DNA from: Chloroflexota bacterium | Lineage (GTDB): Bacteria > Chloroflexota > Limnocylindria > P2-11E | NCBI GenBank assembly: GCA_005889405.1 | Contig: VBFY01000013.1 | Span: 1 to 40,343 of the forward strand | DNA length: 40,343 nt | Direction: 5' to 3' | Shown: positions 28,605 to 35,941 of the stretch, in pieces | Layout of the letters: each line of letters begins with the position of its first letter | Numbering within the stretch: position 1 is the first letter of the stretch | Notes under the pieces: generated by a model | Database searches by the model: none | What the model was told of the DNA's origin: nothing | Seen by the model: only the letters and a program-made list of their open reading frames with translations | Made by a program: the position numbers and the translations under genes

Positions 28605-31030
28605 CAAGGAGTGTGCGTGGGGGTCGGGGTGGGCGTCGGCGCGAGCGTCCGCCCCGACGGGAACGGCGGCAGGGTGAGCGACGGGATCACGAACGGCGTG
28701 CCACTCGGCCGCACCGTCCGTCCGGGACTGAACGCCGGCGATGGCGACGGTGAAGGCGAGGGCGATGGGCTCGGGCACGGCTCGGACCCGATGAGATTCC
28801 AGCTATAGCGGCCGTAGCTGCGCGCGCCGGCATTCGCCGAGCGGATCCACTCGTCGGTGTACTTCTGCCAGACGTTCCCGGGCGCACGCTCCTGTGGCTT
28901 GAGCGCGATCCGGCGCGTGCCATCCGGCCCCGGACACCCCTCGACCCACCAGTTGTCGGTCTGCGTCGGTACCGTGCCCTTCACGAAGAACTCGGTCATC
29001 GAGAACGGCGAGAGGTTCGAGGGAAGCAGGCCGGAGCCGTAGCCGCCGAACGCGCCGGGCGCGGCGACCACCGTCGCTTGCACGATGTTCGCGGGCCGCT
29101 CCCAATCGGCAGCCGGGACGCCGTCGAGGACTTCTTTCATGAAGTCGCGCCACAGCACACCGGGTCCCATCGCGCTCGAGAAGTCGCGCGAGCTCATCGG
29201 ATCGCCGTTCGCGTTGCCCATCCACACGCCGGTGACGAGGCTGGGCACGTAGCCCACGCTGTACACGTCCTTCAGGTTGTCGGTCGTACCCGTCTTGAGC
29301 GCGGCCGGCCGGCCGATGTTCGTCCAGCTACCGAAGATGAAGTCCTTCGACGGCTGCGTGGTGTCCTTCAGGATGTCGGTCATGAGCCACGCGACGCCCG
29401 CGTCGAGCACGCGCTTCTGCTCGTAGTCCTTGTGCTCCCACACGACCTTCCCGCGCGAATCCTCGACCTTGAGGATGTACGTGGGGGTGACGCGGACGCC
29501 GAGGTTCGCGAGCACGCCGTAGGCGCTCGTCATGTCGACGAGCTTCACTTCCTTCGCGCCGAGCGTCAGCGACAGTCCGATCGTGTTCGGGTCGATGTTC
29601 GCGGTGATGCCCAGGTCATGCGCTGTCTGGATCGTGTCCTCGATCCCGCTGTATTGCGACAGGAACTTCACCGCCGGCACATTCCGCGACTCGCGGATCG
29701 CCTGCCGCATCGTCACCGGCCCGTGGTACTGGAGGTCGGCGTTCTCTGGACAGTAGCCGCACGTCGCCGGGCTCATGCGCGTCGGATCAGCACGTCCGGT
29801 GAAGTCGGTGCGCGCGTCGACGACCACGGTCGCGGGCGTCGCGCCCTTCTTGAGCGCGGTGACGTAGTTGAACATCTTGAATGAGGAGCCGGGCTGTCTC
29901 TGCGCGATGCCGGCCGCGTCGTACTGCCCCGACACGCGCGGATCGTCCCGGTTGTAGTAGTCGACCGAGCCGACGTAGGCGAGGATCTCGCCGTTGCGCG
30001 GGTCGACTGACACGAGCGCGGCGTTCCAGACGTTCTTGTCGTGCAGGGACTCGACCGAATCCTTGACCTGACGCTCGGCGGCCTCCTGCTTCGCCGTGTC
30101 GAGCGTCGTCGTCACCTTGAATCCGCCGCGCGTGACCGCCGACTCGTCGCCGCCCAGGATCTGCGCGAGCTGGTTGCGCACCTGGAAGACGAAGTGCGGC
30201 GCGGTGATCGTCGTGAGCTGCGGGCCGGCCACCTTGATGGCCTCGGCGTCGGCCGCGTCGCGCTGGGACACCGTGATCGCGCCGAAGTCCACCATCTGGT
30301 CGAGGACGTACGAGCGGCGTTCCTTCGCGCGTTCGACGTTATCCGGCTGCGACGGATCGAGCACGGAGGGGGACTGCGGAAGCCCCGCCAGCAGCGCCGA
30401 CTCGGCGACCGTGAGCGTCGAGAGGTCGGACTTGCCGAAGTACGTCTGGGCCGCGGCCTTGATGCCGTAGGCCTGATTGCCGTAATAGATCTGGTTGAAA
30501 TACAGCTCGAGGATCTGCTGCTTCGAGTAGGTGCGCGTGACCTGGACGGCGAGGATCGCCTCCTTGATCTTGCGCGAGACGGTGACCTCACCACCGACGA
30601 TGCGCTGCTTCACGAGCTGCTGCGTGATGGTCGACGCGCCGCTCACGACGTCCTTATGCAGGAGGTCGTCGCGCACGGCGCGCGCGATGCCGAAGATGTC
30701 GACGCCGGGATTGGTCCAGAACGACTTGTCCTCGGCCGCGATCGTCGCGTCGATGACCAGCTGGGGGATGGTGTCGAGAGTGACGACCTCACGGCGCTCG
30801 ACCTCGAACTGGTAGAGCAGCGTCTTTCCGTCACGGTCGTAGACCTTCGTCGATTGGGCCAGAGGGTCGCGGGCGAGGTCTTCCGGGGACGGCAGGTCGG
30901 AGGCGAAAAACGCGAACGCGGTCACCGCGCCGAAACCGGCGAGCGCGAGGAGGGCGATGGCCAACGCGATCACGACCGGGGGCACCACCGCGAGCCTGCC
31001 GCGAATGCCGCCCCCACTCCGGCGCCGCAA
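28604..31030 (-). CDS. Class A penicillin-binding protein (bifunctional transglycosylase/transpeptidase)
   Basis: A protein of about 808 residues that polymerises and cross-links peptidoglycan. One transmembrane helix (VVPPVVIALAIALLALAGFG) follows a short basic tail. The glycosyltransferase domain has AAEDKSFWTNPGVDIFGIARA (catalytic Glu in EDKSF; an Asn stands where His is common), GASTITQQLVKQ and ILELYFNQIYYGNQAYGI. The transpeptidase domain has QPGSSFKMF (SxxK), SRNVPAV (SxN) and LKTGTT (KTG). The tail is Pro/Ser/Thr-rich (SPSPSPSP, TPTPTPTHTP). The frame is open to a GTG at 31135, but that would overlap the tyrS start, so TTG 31030 is preferred; the start is uncertain. It is divergent from tyrS. 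Confidence 0.9.
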   Translation of the reverse strand: MRRRSGGGIRGRLAVVPPVVIALAIALLALAGFGAVTAFAFFASDLPSPEDLARDPLAQSTKVYDRDGKTLLYQFEVERREVVTLDTIPQLVIDATIAAEDKSFWTNPGVDIFGIARAVRDDLLHKDVVSGASTITQQLVKQRIVGGEVTVSRKIKEAILAVQVTRTYSKQQILELYFNQIYYGNQAYGIKAAAQTYFGKSDLSTLTVAESALLAGLPQSPSVLDPSQPDNVERAKERRSYVLDQMVDFGAITVSQRDAADAEAIKVAGPQLTTITAPHFVFQVRNQLAQILGGDESAVTRGGFKVTTTLDTAKQEAAERQVKDSVESLHDKNVWNAALVSVDPRNGEILAYVGSVDYYNRDDPRVSGQYDAAGIAQRQPGSSFKMFNYVTALKKGATPATVVVDARTDFTGRADPTRMSPATCGYCPENADLQYHGPVTMRQAIRESRNVPAVKFLSQYSGIEDTIQTAHDLGITANIDPNTIGLSLTLGAKEVKLVDMTSAYGVLANLGVRVTPTYILKVEDSRGKVVWEHKDYEQKRVLDAGVAWLMTDILKDTTQPSKDFIFGSWTNIGRPAALKTGTTDNLKDVYSVGYVPSLVTGVWMGNANGDPMSSRDFSSAMGPGVLWRDFMKEVLDGVPAADWERPANIVQATVVAAPGAFGGYGSGLLPSNLSPFSMTEFFVKGTVPTQTDNWWVEGCPGPDGTRRIALKPQERAPGNVWQKYTDEWIRSANAGARSYGRYSWNLIGSEPCPSPSPSPSPSPSPAFSPGRTVRPSGTPFVIPSLTLPPFPSGRTLAPTPTPTPTHTP

Positions 31031-31114
31031 CTGGCGATACGGTCCGCGCCCGAGAGCGTGGTCGCGTGTCGTATTGCGCGCGATGCCTCCATCGTAAGGC
31101 CCGCCCCCGCCCGA

Positions 31115-31120
31115 TATCCT
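31115..31120 (+). promoter_or_regulatory. -10 box directly upstream of tyrS (leaderless start)
   Basis: TATCCT is separated from the tyrS GTG by exactly 7 bases, with no Shine-Dalgarno, so the transcript should begin at the start codon. The same spacing is seen at yebC. It also lies inside the longer possible PBP reading frame. Confidence 0.5.
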
Positions 31121-31127
31121 CTGCGTA

Positions 31128-32342
31128 GTGCCCACGCGCCCCGGCGACGCCGAGCTCGAAGAGTTCCTGACCCGTGGGATGGCCGAGGTGATCGTCCGCG
31201 AAGACCTCGCCGCCAGCCTGCGCGCCGGGGACCGTCAGCTGCGTATCAAACAGGGCTTCGACCCGACGCATCCGAACCTTCACCTCGGCCACGCGATCCC
31301 TCTTCGCAAGATGCGCAAGCTCGCGCAGTGGGGACACGAGATCGTACTCATCGTCGGCGACTGGACGACGCAGATCGGCGATCCCACCGACAAGGACGAG
31401 ACGCGGCCGACGATGTCGCACGACAAGGTCATGAAGAACGCCGAGACCTACATCGAACAGTTCCACCTCATCGTGCCTCGCGAAGGCACGCGCGTCGTGT
31501 TCCAATCCGAATGGTTCGGGAAATTCGGGCTGAAGGACGTCATCGACCTCGCATCGCGATTCACGACGCAGCAGATGCTCCAGCGCGAGGAATTCCGGAA
31601 GCGCCTCGAGAAGAAGACCCCGATCCCGATCAAGGATCTGCTCTACCCGCTGCTGCAGGCGCACGACTCGGTCGCGATCGAGTCCGACGTCGAGGTCGGC
31701 GGTACCGATCAGCTGTTCAACATCCTGGCGGGTCGCGAGCTTCAGGAGCAGGTGGGACAGAGGCCGCAGAACCTTCTCATCAACCACCTGCTGGAAGGTC
31801 TCGATGGCGAGAAGATGAGCAAGTCGAAGCCGAAGACCGGCATCTGGCTCACCGACCCGCCGAACGAGGTCTACGGCAAGGTGATGTCGATCGAGGACAA
31901 GCTCATGCCTCATTACTTCGAGTGGGCGACCGAGATGCCGCGCAAAGAGGTCAACAAGATCCTCGGCGCGATCGGCAACCGCGAGCTGCATCCGAAGGAG
32001 GCGAAGGAGAGGCTCGCCTGGCAGATCACGAGCGAGCTGCACTCGCCCGCGGCGGCCGACGAGGCCAAGGTCGCGTTCGGCAAGCAGTTCAAGGAAGGCG
32101 GGCTCCCCGAGGACATCCCGACAGTCGAAGTGGAGATCAACGGCCACGCGGAGATCAAGATCGTCGACCTGCTTCGCGACTCGAAGATCGCATCGAGTCG
32201 TAGCGATGCCTTGCGCCTGGTGAGCCAGGGCGGCGTGAAGGTCGACGGATCCAAAGCGAGCCTCGAGACGATGGTCCCGACCAGCACTGAACCCGTGATC
32301 CAGGTCGGGCCACGCAAGCACTACCGCATCCGCTGGCGCTGA
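31128..32342 (+). CDS. tyrS: Tyrosyl-tRNA synthetase
   Basis: A 404-residue class I synthetase that charges tRNA-Tyr. The HIGH-type motif is HLGH (52-55) after KQGFDPTHPNL, the tyrosine-binding and catalytic region includes SDVEVGGTDQLFNILAGRELQ, and the KMSKS motif is present unchanged (229-233). The C-terminal S4 RNA-binding domain (about 330-404, VDLLRDSKIASSRSDALRLVSQGGVKVDG) grips the tRNA. The intact KMSKS and overall pattern fit the TyrZ-like subgroup rather than the KFGKT-type TyrS. GTG 31128 matches the family N-terminus. No T-box precedes it, unlike thrS and pheS. The next gene starts 4 bp after the stop. Confidence 0.96.
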   Translation: MPTRPGDAELEEFLTRGMAEVIVREDLAASLRAGDRQLRIKQGFDPTHPNLHLGHAIPLRKMRKLAQWGHEIVLIVGDWTTQIGDPTDKDETRPTMSHDKVMKNAETYIEQFHLIVPREGTRVVFQSEWFGKFGLKDVIDLASRFTTQQMLQREEFRKRLEKKTPIPIKDLLYPLLQAHDSVAIESDVEVGGTDQLFNILAGRELQEQVGQRPQNLLINHLLEGLDGEKMSKSKPKTGIWLTDPPNEVYGKVMSIEDKLMPHYFEWATEMPRKEVNKILGAIGNRELHPKEAKERLAWQITSELHSPAAADEAKVAFGKQFKEGGLPEDIPTVEVEINGHAEIKIVDLLRDSKIASSRSDALRLVSQGGVKVDGSKASLETMVPTSTEPVIQVGPRKHYRIRWR

Positions 32343-32346
32343 GGCC

Positions 32347-34110
32347 ATGACCGTCGCGCGTCCGATCGTCGCCGTCATCCCGTTCGGCGCGCGCGGGACC
32401 ACACCGCGGGCGGGGGCATGGGCGCGCCAGCTCGCCGCGCGCCTTGTGGAGCGCTTCGCGGCGGACGACGCGGTCGATGTGCGGCCGGTCTTCCTGGTCG
32501 CGCTGCCCGAGGCCGCGAGCGAGGCCGGATACCTTGTCTTCGGGTCGTCGCCGGACGCTAGCCTCGCCGCTGAATACGGCCGATCGCTCGGCGCGACCTA
32601 CGCCCTGACGGGTATCTATCGCGAGGACGGCGGCTCGCGCCGGCTCGAGGCGACGCTCGTCGATGTTGGATCCGGAACGGTCCGGGCGACGCGGTCGATC
32701 GCGATCGCTCCCGGCACGCTCGCGACGGCTGAGCCGGCCCTGGCTCGCTGGCTCGCGCGAGCCGTCGGCGCCAACGCCGCGTCCGCCTCGGACGTGCCGA
32801 CCGCGGCGAACGAGACCGCGTACGCAGCCATGCTCGAGGGCATGGACGAAGAGGTGACCACGACGCTCTTGCGTCAGAGCGACCAGGCCGGAGCGGACGA
32901 GGCGATCGGGCGGGCGCTGGAGCGTTACCTCGCAGCGCTGACCGCCGACCCAGAAGCTGCCCCCGCCGAGGAGCGGCTTCTCGTCCTGGCGGCGGAGTCC
33001 TTGGAGCGCGGCGACATCGGTCGGCAGATCCGTGCGCTCGAGGACCTCATCGTGATCCGGCCTCGGTCGTGGCGCGCGCACTACATCCTCGGAAAGCTTC
33101 GCGCGGAGGCCGGCCACACAAGCGAGGCGATCGTCGCCCTCGAGCACGCGCACGCGTTGCACCCGCTGTCCGACCCGGATCTCGTGCGCCTCGCCGAGCT
33201 CTACGCGAATGCCGGTGCGAGCGCATCCGCGTTCGGGCACCTGCGTCGCATCGCTCCCACGAGCGCGGCCTACGGTCCGGCGCAGGAGCTCGCGGCAATC
33301 ATCGCGCTGCAGCGTGGCGACCTCGAAGCGGGACGCGCCGCCTTCGAGCGCGCAGTGGCGGCCGGCGCTTCGGGATGGGAGCTGCACGCGTCGTACGGCG
33401 CGGCGCTGCACGCGCGCGGCGAGAACGTGGAGGCCATCCCTCACTACGAAGCGGCGCTCGCCGCGAACGGTCCCGCGATCGTACGACTGAATCTCGCTCG
33501 CGCGTTGTTCGAGACAGGGAACAGGGAGCGCGCGGCGGGCGAGCTTGACAAGCTGCTCGAGAGCGAGACGAGCGGCGAGATCGCCGGACAGGCACGACGC
33601 CTGCGCTTCGGGATCCGCCACGCCGATCTCGAGCAGGCGCTCGAGTCCGCGGGGCGGGGCGCGGTCGAAGGAGACGCGACCCGTTTCGCCGAGGCGCGAT
33701 CCGCCTTCGACTCCGCCCTCGCCGCGGAGCCCGACCTCTGGGAGGCTCACTTCGGACTTGGCCTGCTCGCGCGGCACCGCGGTGACGCGCAGACCGCGCT
33801 CGCGTCGTTCGCGCGGGTCCTGGAGCTCTGGCCCGAGCATCCGGACGCGCTACACGAGCTCGGCGTCGCGCTGCTCATGGCGAACGACGTCGATCAGGCC
33901 GTCGGCGCGCTCGAGCGGGCAGCCGCGCTGCGGCCCGCCGAGCCCGCGTACCTCGCGGATGCCGGATTCGCTCAGATGCGCGCCGGAGACCTCGCCGCGG
34001 CGCGCGAGCGGCTCGAGCATGCAAGTGCCCTCGACGCTGATGACCCCATCACGCGTGCTTACCTCCAGGAGCTCGATCGCGTGCAGGCCACCGTCGGGAA
34101 AGGCACGTGA
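32347..34110 (+). CDS. TPR-repeat protein with TolB-like N-terminal domain
   Basis: A 587-residue protein without an obvious signal peptide. The first ~130 residues (PIVAVIPFGARG, LAARLVERFA, YGRSLGATYALTGIYRED) resemble the nucleotide-independent alpha/beta domain often found in FlgO/TolB-N-like adenylate-cyclase-associated proteins. From about 220 to the end come at least eight TPR-type helix pairs (for example WRAHYILGKLRAEAGHTSEA, WEAHFGLGLLARHRGDAQTA, PDALHELGVALLMANDVDQA). It is probably a scaffold for protein complexes. It lies between tyrS and NDH-2, and its stop overlaps the NDH-2 start (GTGA), so the operon may couple it to the respiratory enzyme. No catalytic residues are visible. 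Confidence 0.78.
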   Translation: MTVARPIVAVIPFGARGTTPRAGAWARQLAARLVERFAADDAVDVRPVFLVALPEAASEAGYLVFGSSPDASLAAEYGRSLGATYALTGIYREDGGSRRLEATLVDVGSGTVRATRSIAIAPGTLATAEPALARWLARAVGANAASASDVPTAANETAYAAMLEGMDEEVTTTLLRQSDQAGADEAIGRALERYLAALTADPEAAPAEERLLVLAAESLERGDIGRQIRALEDLIVIRPRSWRAHYILGKLRAEAGHTSEAIVALEHAHALHPLSDPDLVRLAELYANAGASASAFGHLRRIAPTSAAYGPAQELAAIIALQRGDLEAGRAAFERAVAAGASGWELHASYGAALHARGENVEAIPHYEAALAANGPAIVRLNLARALFETGNRERAAGELDKLLESETSGEIAGQARRLRFGIRHADLEQALESAGRGAVEGDATRFAEARSAFDSALAAEPDLWEAHFGLGLLARHRGDAQTALASFARVLELWPEHPDALHELGVALLMANDVDQAVGALERAAALRPAEPAYLADAGFAQMRAGDLAAARERLEHASALDADDPITRAYLQELDRVQATVGKGT

Positions 34111-35354
34111 CGAAGCGCGTCGTCATCGTGGGCGGCGGGTTCGGCGGTCTGCACCTCGTCCGTCACTTGGAGAAGCGCCTGCGGCCCGGCGAGGCGGAGG
34201 TCACGCTGGTCGACCGCTCCAACTTCTCGCTCTTCACACCGCTGCTCTACCAGGTCGCGACCGGCGAGCTGCCGCCCCACGCGGTCGCGTATCCGCTGCG
34301 CGTGCCGCTCGCGAAAGCCGGCTTCCGTTTCCTTCGGACCGAGGCCCTGGCGATCGACGTCGAGAAGCGAACGGTGCGCACCGAGGACGGAGAAATCGCC
34401 TACGACCACATCGTCATCGCGCCGGGCAGTGTGACGAACGACTTCGGGATCCCCGGCGTGAAAGAGCACGCGCTCGTCGTGAAGTGGCTGGAGGACGGCC
34501 GCGCGGTGCGCCACCGCATCCTTTCGACCTTCGAGGACGCCGCGCTGATCCCGGATGCCGCGCGGCGGCGCGAGCTGCTTTCCTTCGCGATCGTCGGCGC
34601 GGGCCCGGTTGGCGTCGAGCTCTCGGCGTCGATGCGCGACCTCATGGATCACACGCTGCGCGGAATCTACCCGAGCATCGACGTGCGGCGCGAGCCCTCG
34701 ATCACGCTCGTCGACGGCGCCGATCGCGTCGTGCCGGCCATGGACGAGCGCCTGTCCGCGATCGCGCAGCGGCGGCTCCAGCAGCTCGGCGTGCGCATCA
34801 TGCTGCGGACGCTGGTGTCCGAGGTGGGGGACCGTTCGCTTCGGACGAAAGATGGAACGACGCTGACCGCGAACACCGTCATCTGGGCCGGCGGCGTGAA
34901 GACCAACCCGATCGTCGCCGCGGTCGACCTGCCGCACGCCAAGGATGGCCGGCTGATCGTGGACACATCGTTCCGCGTCGGTGGGCGCGACGACGTGCTC
35001 GCGCTCGGTGATGCCGCGTACTTCGAGCAGGACGGAAAGGCACTGCCGATGCTCGCGCAGGTGGCGGTCCTGGAGGCGCCCGCCGCGGCGGCGAACGTCG
35101 CGCGGCTCGTGCGCGGCGAGCCGACGCAGCCGTACGTCTACAAACGAAAGGGCGACCTCGTCGCCCTCGGGCGGACGAGCGCGGCGGCGGAGTTCGCGCG
35201 ACCGATCCACTTCGTGCTCTCCGGTCTACCGGCGTGGACGGTGTGGCGGACGAACTACCTCATGCAGCTCGTCGGCGGCCGCAACCGCGGCACGCTGCTC
35301 GTCGAGTGGCTGCTGTCCTACTTCTCGCGCCGGATCGTCGCGGACATCACGTGA
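34107..35354 (+). CDS. Type II NADH:quinone oxidoreductase (NDH-2)
   Basis: A 415-residue flavoprotein that oxidises NADH and passes electrons to quinone without pumping protons. The FAD-binding motif is GGGFGG (9-14), the SLFTPLLYQVATGELPPHAVAYPLR stretch is the family's quinone/FAD signature, the NADH-binding Rossmann fold contains IVGAGPVGVELSAS, and AGGVKTNPI and LALGDAAYF are the second FAD contact. The C-terminal part (LMQLVGGRNRGTLLVEWLLSYFSRR) is the amphipathic membrane-anchoring helix region. GTG 34107 overlaps the preceding stop. It could complement the complex I-like activity suggested by genes at the window's left end. Confidence 0.94.
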   Translation: MTKRVVIVGGGFGGLHLVRHLEKRLRPGEAEVTLVDRSNFSLFTPLLYQVATGELPPHAVAYPLRVPLAKAGFRFLRTEALAIDVEKRTVRTEDGEIAYDHIVIAPGSVTNDFGIPGVKEHALVVKWLEDGRAVRHRILSTFEDAALIPDAARRRELLSFAIVGAGPVGVELSASMRDLMDHTLRGIYPSIDVRREPSITLVDGADRVVPAMDERLSAIAQRRLQQLGVRIMLRTLVSEVGDRSLRTKDGTTLTANTVIWAGGVKTNPIVAAVDLPHAKDGRLIVDTSFRVGGRDDVLALGDAAYFEQDGKALPMLAQVAVLEAPAAAANVARLVRGEPTQPYVYKRKGDLVALGRTSAAAEFARPIHFVLSGLPAWTVWRTNYLMQLVGGRNRGTLLVEWLLSYFSRRIVADIT

Positions 35355-35941
35355 GCCTCGTCGTCGACGGACGGCGTGTTCTGTGGCTCGCAGCAGCTGC
35401 AGCCGCGGGTTTCATAGCTGGCCAGCTCGTGATCTGCCCTGCTGAATTCTGGCGCGGCATCTTCATCTTGGGTTTCATTCCGGGAATCCTGCAGGGCCTC
35501 GTGCTTTGGCGATCGCGGCCGTTCCTGCTGATACGTTGGCTCGCCCTAACGCAGTTCGGTGTGGTCACCACGTACGTTTTCACCTTCGCCGCGCTCGTCG
35601 TCGGTAGCCTCGTTTCGTTGGTTGTACCTGGTAGCGAGCCTTCGCAACGCGCCGCTCCTTCGCTCATCGGTGGACTCGTCCTCTTCTTTGGATTCTTCAT
35701 CGGTGGGGCAGGACTAGGTGGACTGCAAGTGACAGGGTTTCCGAGGCACGAGCGACGTGTCGGATGGGTGTTGGCCACGATGCTCGGAAGCGTCGCGGTC
35801 GCGCCGATCGCGCTCGTGCTCGTCGGCCTTGGAGATTGCAAGGGCCCATACGGCGCGCCAAATCAGGTCTACGGGCTGCTCGGCGGATCGCTCTATGGCC
35901 TCGTGACAGCTTTCGCGTTGCCTCCGCGGTCCGAGCCCTAG
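35351..35941 (+). CDS. Multi-pass membrane protein of unknown function
   Basis: A 196-residue hydrophobic protein with about five or six transmembrane segments (for example VLWLAAAAAAGFIAGQLVI, GIFILGFIPGILQGLVLW, FGVVTTYVFTFAALVVGSLV, LVLFFGFFIGGAGLGGLQ, LGSVAVAPIALVLVGLG). I do not recognise a family. GTG 35351 overlaps the NDH-2 stop (GTGA), so it belongs to the tyrS-TPR-NDH-2 operon and may serve with NDH-2, though nothing in the sequence proves this. Its codon usage includes more T- and A-ending codons than neighbours, perhaps a sign of different ancestry. The 3' end overlaps the convergent EF-G-like gene by 4 bp. Confidence 0.75.
   Translation: MSLVVDGRRVLWLAAAAAAGFIAGQLVICPAEFWRGIFILGFIPGILQGLVLWRSRPFLLIRWLALTQFGVVTTYVFTFAALVVGSLVSLVVPGSEPSQRAAPSLIGGLVLFFGFFIGGAGLGGLQVTGFPRHERRVGWVLATMLGSVAVAPIALVLVGLGDCKGPYGAPNQVYGLLGGSLYGLVTAFALPPRSEP

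Noticed and set aside
28716-28790. SPSP/TPTP codon repeats in the PBP tail and in the lipoprotein at 3096-3668 as CRISPR or mobile repeats
   Set aside because: They are short in-frame low-complexity codon repeats that encode proline-rich linkers; no spacers.
30041-32203. A 720-codon plus-strand frame across the PBP and tyrS genes
   Set aside because: It mirrors the antisense of the PBP gene and an off-frame of tyrS; Arg/Ala-rich without domains.
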